Assembly (NCBI GenBank): GCA_903642265.1
Contig: CAHJWN010000003.1
Location: forward strand, 46,621 to 110,620
DNA: 64,000 nucleotides
DNA from: Acidobacteriaceae bacterium
GTDB lineage: Bacteria > Acidobacteriota > Terriglobia > Terriglobales > Acidobacteriaceae
Direction of reading: 5' to 3'
This document shows, piece after piece, positions 1-7,490 of this stretch (positions are counted from its first letter, which is position 1; each line of letters begins with the position of its first letter). The notes beneath the pieces are model-generated. The model was not told the origin of the DNA and did no database searches. It saw nothing but the letters and a program-made list of their open reading frames with translations. The position numbers and the translations under genes were made by a program.

Positions 1-377
1 GCGGGCGTGTCGCCGAAGAGGTGGATGTACTCATGCACCTGCTGCACGACTTCAAGAGGCAGTTCGCTGACCAAGGTGCGGTCGGCGATGAGGAAGATGG
101 GGATCTTCTTGTTGCGACGACGAACGGCGCGAAGGATCATGAGTGCGGCGCGTTCGTCGAACTGGTCCTCGCCTTCGAGGTCCCAATCGAGGAGGATGGC
201 GCTATGGGATGGGTCGGATGTGACGAGCGATAAGCCGTCGTCCGGGGTTGAGGTTCTGACTACTTCGTAGCCTTCTTCTCCTATGGCGCTGACCAGCCGC
301 TCCATGGCGCGATCGGAGACTGAATCCGTGCCACCTACTTCACTTGCAATCAACAAAACCCAACGCCCGTCGCTCAT
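1..377 (-). CDS. Orn/Lys/Arg decarboxylase, N-terminal part (runs off left edge)
   Basis: Reading the minus strand from an ATG at 377 gives an open frame to the window edge, about 125 residues, beginning MSDGRWVLLIASEVGG. A purine-rich AGAGG ribosome binding site lies just upstream. The fragment resembles the N-terminal response-regulator-like wing domain of PLP-dependent ornithine/lysine/arginine decarboxylases: a VLLI strand, an acidic LLDWDLEGED segment, a PIFLIAD strand, and finally the sequence HEYIHLFGDTPA at the edge, which matches the linker motif that leads into the catalytic domain of this family. The PLP domain itself lies outside the window, so the substrate (arginine, lysine or ornithine) cannot be told. 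An unrelated response-regulator receiver is the main alternative, but the EYI-L-xDTP motif argues against it. Confidence 0.8.
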   Translation of the reverse strand, partial: MSDGRWVLLIASEVGGTDSVSDRAMERLVSAIGEEGYEVVRTSTPDDGLSLVTSDPSHSAILLDWDLEGEDQFDERAALMILRAVRRRNKKIPIFLIADRTLVSELPLEVVQQVHEYIHLFGDTP

Positions 378-605
378 ACACCTCTCACTTCAACCTTTGA
401 TTTTACAGGGAGAGTTTGAATGGAGTGTGGATGGAGGCGACGTGGCGTTGGTGTGATGGAGGAGGGGTGGTTTGGGTTTATCAGTGTGGATTAAAGAAGT
501 CGGGGTGGTGATTCGGAGAAGGGCAGTTCATGCGGGGCACGAATGCCCACCTTAGGCGCGGTGATACTGCGCCGAAGATGGGGCACCCGGTTTGGGGAGT
601 GTGGG

Positions 606-1529
606 TTATTGCGCAGTGGAAGTTTCAGCGTTGCCGGGACGGACGGCTCTGGGGAAGCGGAGTTTAGTGCCGTGAAGTTTGGTGTCGGCTTTGATCTCTA
701 CAAGCCTGTTCTTGAAAGGCGTTGCCATGAAGCCTGCCACGTAGGTCTCTGAGATGGCGTGTTGAAACTGCGAGAGGAAAGGTGACATGGACACCGGGTT
801 GCCCGTGCTTTCGTAGTAGGCGCGACCGCCGGTTCCATCAGCAACCTGAGCGAGATAGCTCTGGCCACTGAAGCTGGCGCGACCGCCATGAATTCCCGCA
901 TCGCCGTAGTAGATGGATGACACGGAGACGCCTGCGCGCTGGGCGTCGGTGATAGCTGTCTGCACGTAGGGGCTGTCCTGATTGAGGATGCTGGTGCTGC
1001 CGTTGTAGGGATCGACGCCGTTGGTGATCATCATGACGAAACGTGCGCCGGGGCGAGTTGGGTCAGTGGGCCAGTGCTTCACGAACTCCGACAAGCAGAA
1101 GTATGGGCTGGCGCTGATGCCGGGTGCGCCGAGCGGCAGACGGAACCTTTCAGCAGCGGCGGCATGATCCGTGGTGAAGTTCTGCTGGGTGGAGACGGTG
1201 CCGTCACGCATGTAGCCAATGAAGATAGCAGTGCCAGGGGGCAGGGCGGCGACGTAGGACTTGAGCGTGCTGAGTTCCCTGCCGACGGATTCGCGGAGGC
1301 CGTCGTCGATGAGAAAGGCGATCTGTACGCCATTCGCAGGGACCTGCGACCAGGTGGTGAGAGGTTCTTCTTTGCCGTTGACCTTGAGAGTGACGTCGGT
1401 GAGAGCGGGAGCGACTTCAGCTTTAGAGTCGACCTCGACGAGCATCTGGGTGTTCGCGGGACCTTCGATCTGGGCGAAGCTGGAGGTTGCGAGGAGGAGT
1501 GCGGCAGCGGGAACTAAGAGAAATTTCAT
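606..1529 (-). CDS. Secreted VWFA-related domain protein
   Basis: A 307-residue protein with a cleavable signal peptide (MKFLLVPAAALLLATSSFAQ), so it is exported. The rest looks like the acidobacterial VWFA-related family: the strand VQIAFLIDD at about residues 69-76 is the position of the first VWA strand, followed by a helix RELSTLKSYVAAL, and FVMMITNGVDPY is the later strand-loop. The metal-ion-dependent adhesion site is degenerate: canonical DxSxS is replaced by Asp75-Asp76-Gly77-Leu-Arg, so divalent metal binding of the usual kind is doubtful. Family members are of unknown function, thought to be extracytoplasmic binding proteins. It stands alone; the neighbours are a decarboxylase upstream and a TonB receptor, both on the same strand but separated by 228 and 257 bases. 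Confidence 0.8.
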   Translation of the reverse strand: MKFLLVPAAALLLATSSFAQIEGPANTQMLVEVDSKAEVAPALTDVTLKVNGKEEPLTTWSQVPANGVQIAFLIDDGLRESVGRELSTLKSYVAALPPGTAIFIGYMRDGTVSTQQNFTTDHAAAAERFRLPLGAPGISASPYFCLSEFVKHWPTDPTRPGARFVMMITNGVDPYNGSTSILNQDSPYVQTAITDAQRAGVSVSSIYYGDAGIHGGRASFSGQSYLAQVADGTGGRAYYESTGNPVSMSPFLSQFQHAISETYVAGFMATPFKNRLVEIKADTKLHGTKLRFPRAVRPGNAETSTAQ

Positions 1530-1688
1530 GTTGGGCGACCTTACCTTCGATCCATTAGACGTGTGCGGGGAGGGAGTGGTCGCATGAGGGTGCGGGAGCG
1601 CGCTGTGTTTGGATGGGCGTGGAGGGTCCGGGCGCGTCGAGAAGAGGCGTATCGCGGGGCCGAAGCTCTTTGCTAGATAGTCCTAATT

Positions 1689-1707
1689 GCCAGGCTGAAG
1701 CCCTGGC
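1689..1707. repeat. Short palindromic hairpin (GCCAGG / CCTGGC)
   Basis: Six-base arms GCCAGG and CCTGGC flank a seven-base loop CTGAAGC. The sequence is a diverged version of the larger palindrome at 1737-1770 (both read GCCAGG - loop - CCTGGC), suggesting a small dispersed palindromic repeat family placed downstream of the TonB receptor gene. Confidence 0.5.
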
Positions 1708-1736
1708 CTACCTGAAAGCATGGTTGTCGTCAGTGC

Positions 1737-1770
1737 AAGGTGCGCCAGGGATGGAGCCCTGGCGCACCTT
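1737..1770. terminator. Perfect 13-bp inverted repeat downstream of TonB receptor
   Basis: Arms AAGGTGCGCCAGG (1737-1749) and CCTGGCGCACCTT (1758-1770) are perfect complements around an eight-base loop. It lies 17 bases past the stop codon of the minus-strand receptor gene, the right place for a transcription end, but no T-run follows on the minus strand. It may be a REP-like element or an mRNA 3-prime stabilising hairpin rather than a classical intrinsic terminator. Confidence 0.55.
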
Positions 1771-1786
1771 AAAGCCGACGTCGGCC

Positions 1787-4255
1787 CTATTCACCGCCCA
1801 GGCGGAGTTTCAGGCCTCCGCGGATGGTGAATGGAAGGGCGGGATAGCCGATGGGGCCGATGTGTTGCTGGCTGAGGAGATTGTCGAGTTGTGTATAGAC
1901 CGTGACGTGGTGGCTGGCGACGTAGCTGACGTTGGCGTCGAGCTTGGCGTAGCCGAAGTCGAGGTCGCGATTGGGGAGCAGGAGAGTGTTGCCGCCGTTG
2001 AGGTCGCCGAAGCCGAGGAAGGTGGAATCGTCGCTGCGACTGGAGAGTGCGCCCTTAATGGCGGCTGCGAAGTGGCGGTCGGTATATTGCACGGCGAAGA
2101 AGCCGGTGTGTGGGGCGCGGCGGAACGGGCGCGCGCCGACCAGGGGTGAGAAGGCGCCGATAGGGATGTTCGGCAGATTGGGGTTGGTGGTGGGGGTTCC
2201 GTCGTTGGCAGCAACGGCGTCGGTGGCGAAGGACTGGGTGACAACGGAATCGAGATAGGTGTAGCCGCCTCGGACGAAGAGATGATTGAGGGCCTGCCAT
2301 TCGACGCCGAGTTCTGCACCCTGGGCGCGAAAGGCGAGGGAGTTCAGGTAGGCGGCTCCGTCGGGGACTGCATTTGCGACCGTCGCAGGAATGTTGAAGT
2401 AGTTGATGAGGCCGTTGACGTCAACGCTTTCAAGCTGGTGGTTGAACTGATTGTGGAAGTAAGTGGCCTTGACGATGAGGCGCTCGCCAAGGATGTTCTG
2501 GTCTACGCCAGCATCGAAGCTGCGGGAGCGCTGGGCGGTTCCCTGGCCGATGTTGTACCTGGCGATGTCCGCGGTGTCGCCGATCCCGAGAAGTTGGGTG
2601 TAGAGGCTGGCGAATTGGAGCGCCAGCGTGGGCTCCTGCACACCTGTGGCTGCGCTGGCGCGAAGCTTGGTGCCACGGAACTTTCGGTTGTCGACGCGCA
2701 TGGGGATATAGGCGAGACCAAGGCGCGGAGTTCCGGCGATGCCGTAGAGGTGGTTCTTTTCAAGGGCTCCACCAGCAGAGTAGAAGAGCCGGTTCTTGAT
2801 GTCACCCTGGAACTGGAGGGTGTACTCGTAGTTGGTGCGCTTACTGATCTCGTTTTCGCCGAAGTCGGCGTCTACGAAGCTGCCACGCTCGTTTTCGTAG
2901 CGGAAGCCAACAAGGGCAGTAAGGCGGCGGCTGAAGGCGTAGTCGGATTGGAAGTAGAGCTCGTCGCGGTTGGATACGGAGTCGGTATTCCCGCCAAAGA
3001 AGTCGGTCTGACCGGTAGCGGTGTAGCCGTTGGCGCCGCGGATAGTGACGACGTTGCCGAAATACTCCGTGAAGCTGAAGCCGGGGAAGTTGAACGTGAA
3101 AGGGGTGCCGGGATAGGCGTACTGGAGGGCTTGTTCGCGTTTGCGGGTGATGCCGTAGCGAACGAGATTGTGCCAGCGAGCATCGTTGGTGCGGCTTTCG
3201 AGAGTGAGACCGGAGTAGAGGTCCTGATCGGACTGCTTGGCGTCGTTCGAGATGCCGAAGAAGTCGTGTGCGTTGGGCAGACCGGTGGCGGAGACAGCGT
3301 TGCGGATGGTAAAGCGGGCTTGAATGCCAGGGGTGATGTTGTAGCCGATGTTGGCGGCAGAGGTGGCGGAGTGGTACTTATCGAGCGCAAGGGCGTTCGA
3401 GGTATCAAGACGGCCGAACACACCGTAGTAGTCGAGGCGCTGATGGGCACCGCTGATCTCACCCTGATTGCGGTAGGTGCTGAAGTTGCCGCCGTCGCCG
3501 GTGTAGATGAAGGTGGGGCGGATTGACTCTCCGCGGGGGCTGTTGAGCGAGACAACGGAGGCACCGGCATCGGAGCCGTAGAGGACGCTGTTGGGACCGC
3601 GGTAGGTTTCAATCGAGGCGACGCCGGTCTGCGAGACGGTACCGAAGTCGAAGGTGCCGCCGACATCTTCGGCGGTGATGCCATCGATGAGGACCTTGTT
3701 GGCGGTGGAGTTGCCGCCACGGACGAAGAGCGAAGTGACGCCGCCGAGCTGGCCTTGCTGGACGACTTCGATGCCCGGGGCGAGGCGGAGTTCGTCAACG
3801 ACGCCGAGCCGTGGTGCGAGATCAAGGGGGTTCGCAAAGGAGACGGCGGCGCTCGATTGCTGGATGGGGGTAGGGATGCCGGTGGCGGTGACGGTGACGG
3901 CCTCGGTGAGTGATGCAACTTCAACGACGACGTTTTGCGAGACGACATCGGTGGTGCCGCCATAGAAGTCTGAGCTTATGGCGGGCGAGAAGGTGGCAGC
4001 GGCGGTGAGGAGGCGGAAGCGACCCTTGGCGGTGCTGCGGATCTCGAACTCGCCTTCAGTGTTGGTGCGGCCGAAGGCGATGACTTCAGTTCCCTGCACG
4101 ACCTGGACCTTGGCGCCGATGACGACGTCACCGAGTGGGTCTGTGACCTTGCCGCGGACGATGACGGCGTGCGCGGTGGCGGCGGTGGAGAGAAGGGCGA
4201 TGAGTGCGACGGAGCGGACAAGACTGGTGGTGTCTGCGGCAGAGATTCCACTCAT
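1787..4255 (-). CDS. TonB-dependent receptor with carboxypeptidase-regulatory-like domain
   Basis: An 822-residue outer-membrane transporter if started at the ATG at 4255, which gives the signal peptide MSGISAADTTSLVRSVALIA ending at ATAHA. Residues about 30-115 form a carboxypeptidase-regulatory-like beta-sandwich (VRGKVTDPLGDVVIGAKVQV), then a plug domain (SLFVRGGNSTANKVLIDGI) and a 22-strand-type barrel to the C-terminus. Its length suits a BtuB/FepA-type receptor rather than the 1100-1300-residue Oar type found elsewhere in this window. A GTG at 4324 overlaps the stop of the upstream quinone oxidoreductase gene (GTGA) and is an alternative start, which would couple the two genes translationally. 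Ligand unknown. The last residue is not aromatic, slightly unusual for a barrel. Confidence 0.88.
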   Translation of the reverse strand: MSGISAADTTSLVRSVALIALLSTAATAHAVIVRGKVTDPLGDVVIGAKVQVVQGTEVIAFGRTNTEGEFEIRSTAKGRFRLLTAAATFSPAISSDFYGGTTDVVSQNVVVEVASLTEAVTVTATGIPTPIQQSSAAVSFANPLDLAPRLGVVDELRLAPGIEVVQQGQLGGVTSLFVRGGNSTANKVLIDGITAEDVGGTFDFGTVSQTGVASIETYRGPNSVLYGSDAGASVVSLNSPRGESIRPTFIYTGDGGNFSTYRNQGEISGAHQRLDYYGVFGRLDTSNALALDKYHSATSAANIGYNITPGIQARFTIRNAVSATGLPNAHDFFGISNDAKQSDQDLYSGLTLESRTNDARWHNLVRYGITRKREQALQYAYPGTPFTFNFPGFSFTEYFGNVVTIRGANGYTATGQTDFFGGNTDSVSNRDELYFQSDYAFSRRLTALVGFRYENERGSFVDADFGENEISKRTNYEYTLQFQGDIKNRLFYSAGGALEKNHLYGIAGTPRLGLAYIPMRVDNRKFRGTKLRASAATGVQEPTLALQFASLYTQLLGIGDTADIARYNIGQGTAQRSRSFDAGVDQNILGERLIVKATYFHNQFNHQLESVDVNGLINYFNIPATVANAVPDGAAYLNSLAFRAQGAELGVEWQALNHLFVRGGYTYLDSVVTQSFATDAVAANDGTPTTNPNLPNIPIGAFSPLVGARPFRRAPHTGFFAVQYTDRHFAAAIKGALSSRSDDSTFLGFGDLNGGNTLLLPNRDLDFGYAKLDANVSYVASHHVTVYTQLDNLLSQQHIGPIGYPALPFTIRGGLKLRLGGE

Positions 4256-4320
4256 CGTGTGAGACAAGGGCGCGTTGAATGGGGCACGGGGAGTTCGGGC
4301 AAGTCGAGAGAAGACGTTGA

Positions 4321-5289
4321 TCACGGCTGTAGGATTACCTTTCCGGTGGTGTTGCGGGATTCGAGGTCGCGGTGGGCCTGGGCGGCGTCTTTGAGTGGGT
4401 AGGTGTGCTCGATGCGGAGATTGAGCGTGCCATCGGCAAGCCATCGAAAGATGTCGGTGGCACGCGCGGAGAGGTCTTCGGGCGTGGCGATGTAGTCCTT
4501 GAGCGAGGGTCGGGTGACGTAGAGCGAACCCAGGGCTGAGAGCCGGATGAGGTCGAAGGGCGGCACTGCGCCGCTGGAGGCGCCGAAGAGAACAAGCATG
4601 CCGCGCGGGTGGAGGCAGCTTAGGGATTGTTCGAAGGTGGACTTGCCGACGCTGTCGTAGACGACGGGAAGGCCCTTGTTCTCTGTAATGCGCTTTACCT
4701 CAGCGGCGAAGTCGACCTGGGTGTAGAGGATGGGTTCGTCGGCGCCGGCTTCACGGGAGAGCTGGGCTTTTTCTTCGGTGGAGACGGTGGTGAGGACGCG
4801 GGCCCCGAGTTTCCTGGCCATCTGGGTCAGGAGCAGGCCGGTGCCGCCAGCCCCGGCGTGGATCAAGACGGTTTCGCCGGGCTGGATGGTGTGAGTGGCG
4901 TGGGCGAGGTAGTGGGCAGTCATTCCCTGCAGCATGGCTGCAGCTGCCTGAACGGAGGTGACGCCTTCAGGGATGGAGACGAGGCGGGCGGAGGAGGCAA
5001 CGGCAAACTCGGCGTAAGTGCCCAGGGTGCCGCACCAGGCGACGCGGTCACCGGGCTTGAGGGTGGTGACGCCCTCTCCGACTTCGACGACGGTTCCAGC
5101 AGCCTCCTGACCAGGAATGAACGGAAGCGACGAGGGGTAGCGGCCTTCGCGGAAGTAAACGTCGATGAAATTGACGCCAATGGCTTCTACGGCGATAAGG
5201 GCCTCGCCGCGCTTTGGGGAGGGCCTGGCTACCTGTGTGTAAACAAGGGCCTCCGGACCGCCAGTGGTGGTGATTTGGATCGCTTGCAT
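4321..5289 (-). CDS. NADPH:quinone oxidoreductase-like medium-chain reductase
   Basis: Zinc-independent member of the medium-chain dehydrogenase/reductase superfamily, QOR type. Starting at ATG 5289 it has 322 residues and opens MQAIQITTTGGPEALVY, the usual N-terminus. The GroES-like domain contains IGVNFIDVYFREGRYPSSLP and PGQEAAGTVVEVGEGV; the Rossmann domain carries the NADPH-binding stretch HAGAGGTGLLLTQMARKLGA; the catalytic-zinc cysteines of alcohol dehydrogenases are absent. It would reduce quinones or other electrophilic carbonyls with NADPH in the cytoplasm. An upstream ATG at 5343 has an AAGG site seven bases ahead and would add 18 unconserved residues, so the start is uncertain. 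It is followed closely by the TonB receptor on the same strand. Confidence 0.88.
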   Translation of the reverse strand: MQAIQITTTGGPEALVYTQVARPSPKRGEALIAVEAIGVNFIDVYFREGRYPSSLPFIPGQEAAGTVVEVGEGVTTLKPGDRVAWCGTLGTYAEFAVASSARLVSIPEGVTSVQAAAAMLQGMTAHYLAHATHTIQPGETVLIHAGAGGTGLLLTQMARKLGARVLTTVSTEEKAQLSREAGADEPILYTQVDFAAEVKRITENKGLPVVYDSVGKSTFEQSLSCLHPRGMLVLFGASSGAVPPFDLIRLSALGSLYVTRPSLKDYIATPEDLSARATDIFRWLADGTLNLRIEHTYPLKDAAQAHRDLESRNTTGKVILQP

Positions 5290-5742
5290 GAAGGGCATAT
5301 ATGCGGATTGTAGCGGCGGAAGAACTGTGTAATTGCCGGTCATTCACTGACCTTGACGCAGTCAAGTTTTGAGATATTCACTAAAAAATAATGAGGGGCT
5401 GCGTATGGGATTCAGCGAAAAACGGTCATCCGTACACCCGTGGCTTGTTGACTGCATCAACGAGAGTATTCGTGGAGCGAACGTTCCTGCTTACTGAAAT
5501 GAAGACTGCTGCCGAGAGCAGAGGGGTATGACTCCTTGCAGCAGGTGCCAAGGCGATGGTGGCACAAGGTCATACCCCAGACTTTATGTGTGAACGCACT
5601 GCGTAGCCAGGTGTTGTTTCGGGTCGAATGAAGCATCAACGGCACACCCCCACACCCCAGGATTGAAATATGGGTCACCGATGATGCAGTTTCACATCAC
5701 CCTCAATGTGAAATTGAGCACGTCTGGTTCGGGAGGGGATGT
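5290..5742. other. Intergenic region without convincing gene
   Basis: About 450 bases between the glycosyltransferase stop and the quinone oxidoreductase start. A 73-codon minus-strand frame here has no family resemblance, no good ribosome binding site and an odd composition, so it is not called. The main content is the nested hairpin element at 5523-5578. The rest, including the oxidoreductase promoter region, shows nothing recognisable. Confidence 0.6.
5523..5578. other. Nested hairpin element (possible structured RNA or miniature repeat)
   Basis: Outer arms GGGGTATGAC (5523-5532) and GTCATACCCC (5569-5578) are perfectly complementary over ten bases. Just inside them CTTG (5535-5538) can pair with CAAG (5565-5568) and, at the tip, GTGCCA (5545-5550) pairs with TGGCAC (5560-5565) as an alternative. 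The whole 56-base unit can fold into one long imperfect hairpin on either strand. It lies in a gene-free gap. It could be a small RNA, a 3-prime regulatory hairpin of the oxidoreductase side, or a miniature mobile repeat. No known RNA family was recognised. Confidence 0.5.
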
Positions 5743-6756
5743 TTACTGGAGGAGACTTTCTTCAGACGAGCGGAGGCGCAGGATGCGGTCTACGGCGTAG
5801 GGAGCGCGGTGAGACGAGGTGTGGAAGTGGCGAACTTGTAGTTCGCCGAGCAAGCCGATGCCCATCATCTGTATGCCTGCGAGGATGAGGACGCCTGCCA
5901 CGACAAAAATAGGGCCGTGCTCCGACATCATCTGCTGGCCGGTAAATATCTTCAGGAGCAGGAGCCATATCGCGAGGCCTGTGCCAGTGATGACGCCCAG
6001 CGCGCCGATGGTACCGAAGAAGTGCAACGGGCGGGTCATGTAGCGGAGGAGGAAGCGGATGGTGAGCAGGTCGAAGAAGACGCGGATGGTACGGGAGATG
6101 CCGTAGTGGCTTTTGCCGAACTCGCGCTTAGGGTTCGAGATAGGAATCTCGCAGATGCTTGCACCGTACCAGGAGGCGAGGGCGGGGATGAAGCGGTGCA
6201 TCTCCCCGTAGAGGGGGATGTTCTGGATGACTTCTCGGCGGTAAGCCTTGAAAGTGGTACCGAAGTCGTGGATCTCGACGCCGGAGAGCTTTGCCATGAG
6301 CCAATTTGCGGCGCGCGATGGGATGCGGCGGAGGAGGAAGTTGTCTCCGCGCTGACTGCGCCATCCGCTTACAACGTCAAAGCCTTCTTCTAGCTTGGCG
6401 AGGAAGGTGGGGATCTCGTCGGGGTCATGCTGGAGGTCGCCATCCATGGCAAGGATGTAGTCGCCCTGGGCGTGGTCAAATCCTGCGGCGAGGGCGCTGG
6501 TCTGACCGAAGTTGCGGCGAAGTTTGATGACCAGGACGCGACTGTCGACAGCGGCAATCTCTTCGAGCAGACGGTAGGTGCGGTCGCGTGACCCATCATC
6601 GACAAAAACCATCTCGAAGGACTCGCCGACTTGTTCCATCACGTGCTTCACACGGTCATAGAGGGTGGTGACGTTCTCTTCCTCATTGTGAAAAGGGACG
6701 ACGATGGAATACTTGGCCACATCAGAATGATACGCCGGGGTGCTGGTCGGCAACAA
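5743..6756 (-). CDS. Family 2 glycosyltransferase, polyprenyl-phosphate (DPM1/GtrB/ArnC-like) type
   Basis: A 337-residue membrane-bound GT-A glycosyltransferase. Residues about 15-240 are the catalytic domain: YSIVVPFHNEEENV, MVFVDDGSRDRT, RRNFGQTSALAAGFDHA and the metal/nucleotide-binding AMDGDLQHDP. Two C-terminal membrane helices follow (FFGTIGALGVITGTGLAIWL and GPIFVVAGVLILAGIQMMGI). This is the layout of enzymes that transfer a sugar from a nucleotide donor to undecaprenyl phosphate at the cytoplasmic face, for later use in glycosylation of lipids, polysaccharide or proteins. The upstream-most start is a TTG at 6756; a GTG at 6720 (VAKYSIVVP) is an equally good family start and neither has a strong ribosome binding site. 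The next gene is divergent. Confidence 0.88.
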   Translation of the reverse strand: MLPTSTPAYHSDVAKYSIVVPFHNEEENVTTLYDRVKHVMEQVGESFEMVFVDDGSRDRTYRLLEEIAAVDSRVLVIKLRRNFGQTSALAAGFDHAQGDYILAMDGDLQHDPDEIPTFLAKLEEGFDVVSGWRSQRGDNFLLRRIPSRAANWLMAKLSGVEIHDFGTTFKAYRREVIQNIPLYGEMHRFIPALASWYGASICEIPISNPKREFGKSHYGISRTIRVFFDLLTIRFLLRYMTRPLHFFGTIGALGVITGTGLAIWLLLLKIFTGQQMMSEHGPIFVVAGVLILAGIQMMGIGLLGELQVRHFHTSSHRAPYAVDRILRLRSSEESLLQ

Positions 6757-6804
6757 CTTCAGTGTGAGAGGCGCTCAGAGACCTTTGTGATAAAACAGGC
6801 GGTG

Positions 6805-7284
6805 ATGTTGAAACGAGTGATATACGCGCTGGTGCTGGCAGGGGTAATCGGTCTCTGTTATGTGGGCTATGTGAGCTGGCGTCAGAAGCGGGCTATGATG
6901 TCCGGCGAAGTTGGCGGCGAGGTGAGTGGTTCCAACGGGTTGGAGACAGGCGAGCCGGAGCGCTCGGTTCCACTGCCCGAGGCAACTGTGAAGCCGACTT
7001 CAAGGTCAGGGGATGGGGCGCCTGCAGCGACGGCTCCTGCTTCAGCGGGCTCTTCTTCAGCGGCCCCTTCTTCCGCAGCTCCTGCGACGGACAGCATGAC
7101 GCCAAATCCGCCCAATGGCGTGGCGTATGCGGGAACAGGACACTTTCAGGTTTACCGGCAGGGGAATCTAACGTACCGGATCAATACGGATTCCGGTCAG
7201 ACGTGTGTGCTTTATGCCACGAATGAAGAGTGGAAGAAGCCCCAGGTCTATAGCCACGGTTGTGGGAACGGTGCGGCGCAGTAG
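6805..7284 (+). CDS. Membrane-anchored Ala/Ser/Pro-rich hypothetical protein
   Basis: A 159-residue protein of unrecognised family. The ATG at 6805 follows an AGGCGG site and begins MLKRVIYALVLAGVIGLCYV, a single uncleaved-looking membrane anchor followed by positively charged WRQKR. Residues about 45-105 are a low-complexity Ala/Ser/Pro/Thr linker, and the C-terminal 50 residues form a compact segment (FQVYRQGNLTYRINTDSG, then a Cys in QTCVLYA and SHGCGNG) that could make a disulfide. Topology suggests the C-terminal part faces the periplasm. It is divergent from the glycosyltransferase gene and sits about 200 bases ahead of the Oar-like receptor on the same strand. No function is proposed. 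Confidence 0.7.
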   Translation: MLKRVIYALVLAGVIGLCYVGYVSWRQKRAMMSGEVGGEVSGSNGLETGEPERSVPLPEATVKPTSRSGDGAPAATAPASAGSSSAAPSSAAPATDSMTPNPPNGVAYAGTGHFQVYRQGNLTYRINTDSGQTCVLYATNEEWKKPQVYSHGCGNGAAQ

Positions 7285-7490
7285 ATTTCGAAGATTGCCG
7301 CTGCTGGTTCTGCGGGACGTCTCTGGCGCTGTGTGTTGGACGCGTAAGTGCAGCACGCAGATTTCCGTGGGAATATTAGATAAGAAAGCTATGACCGGTC
7401 GGGCGTGTGTGGGACAAAGCGCCGCTGTCATTTACATTCTGTTTGCAGAGCGTTAACGCAGCTGTCGTGTGGCTGCAATAATGTCGCGGC

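Noticed and set aside
2282..3526. 414-codon plus-strand open frame
   Set aside because: It is antisense to the TonB receptor gene, which has clear domain motifs; the frame is a shadow of biased codon use.
5457..5678. 73-codon minus-strand frame
   Set aside because: Includes the nested hairpin element, lacks a good ribosome binding site and protein-like pattern.
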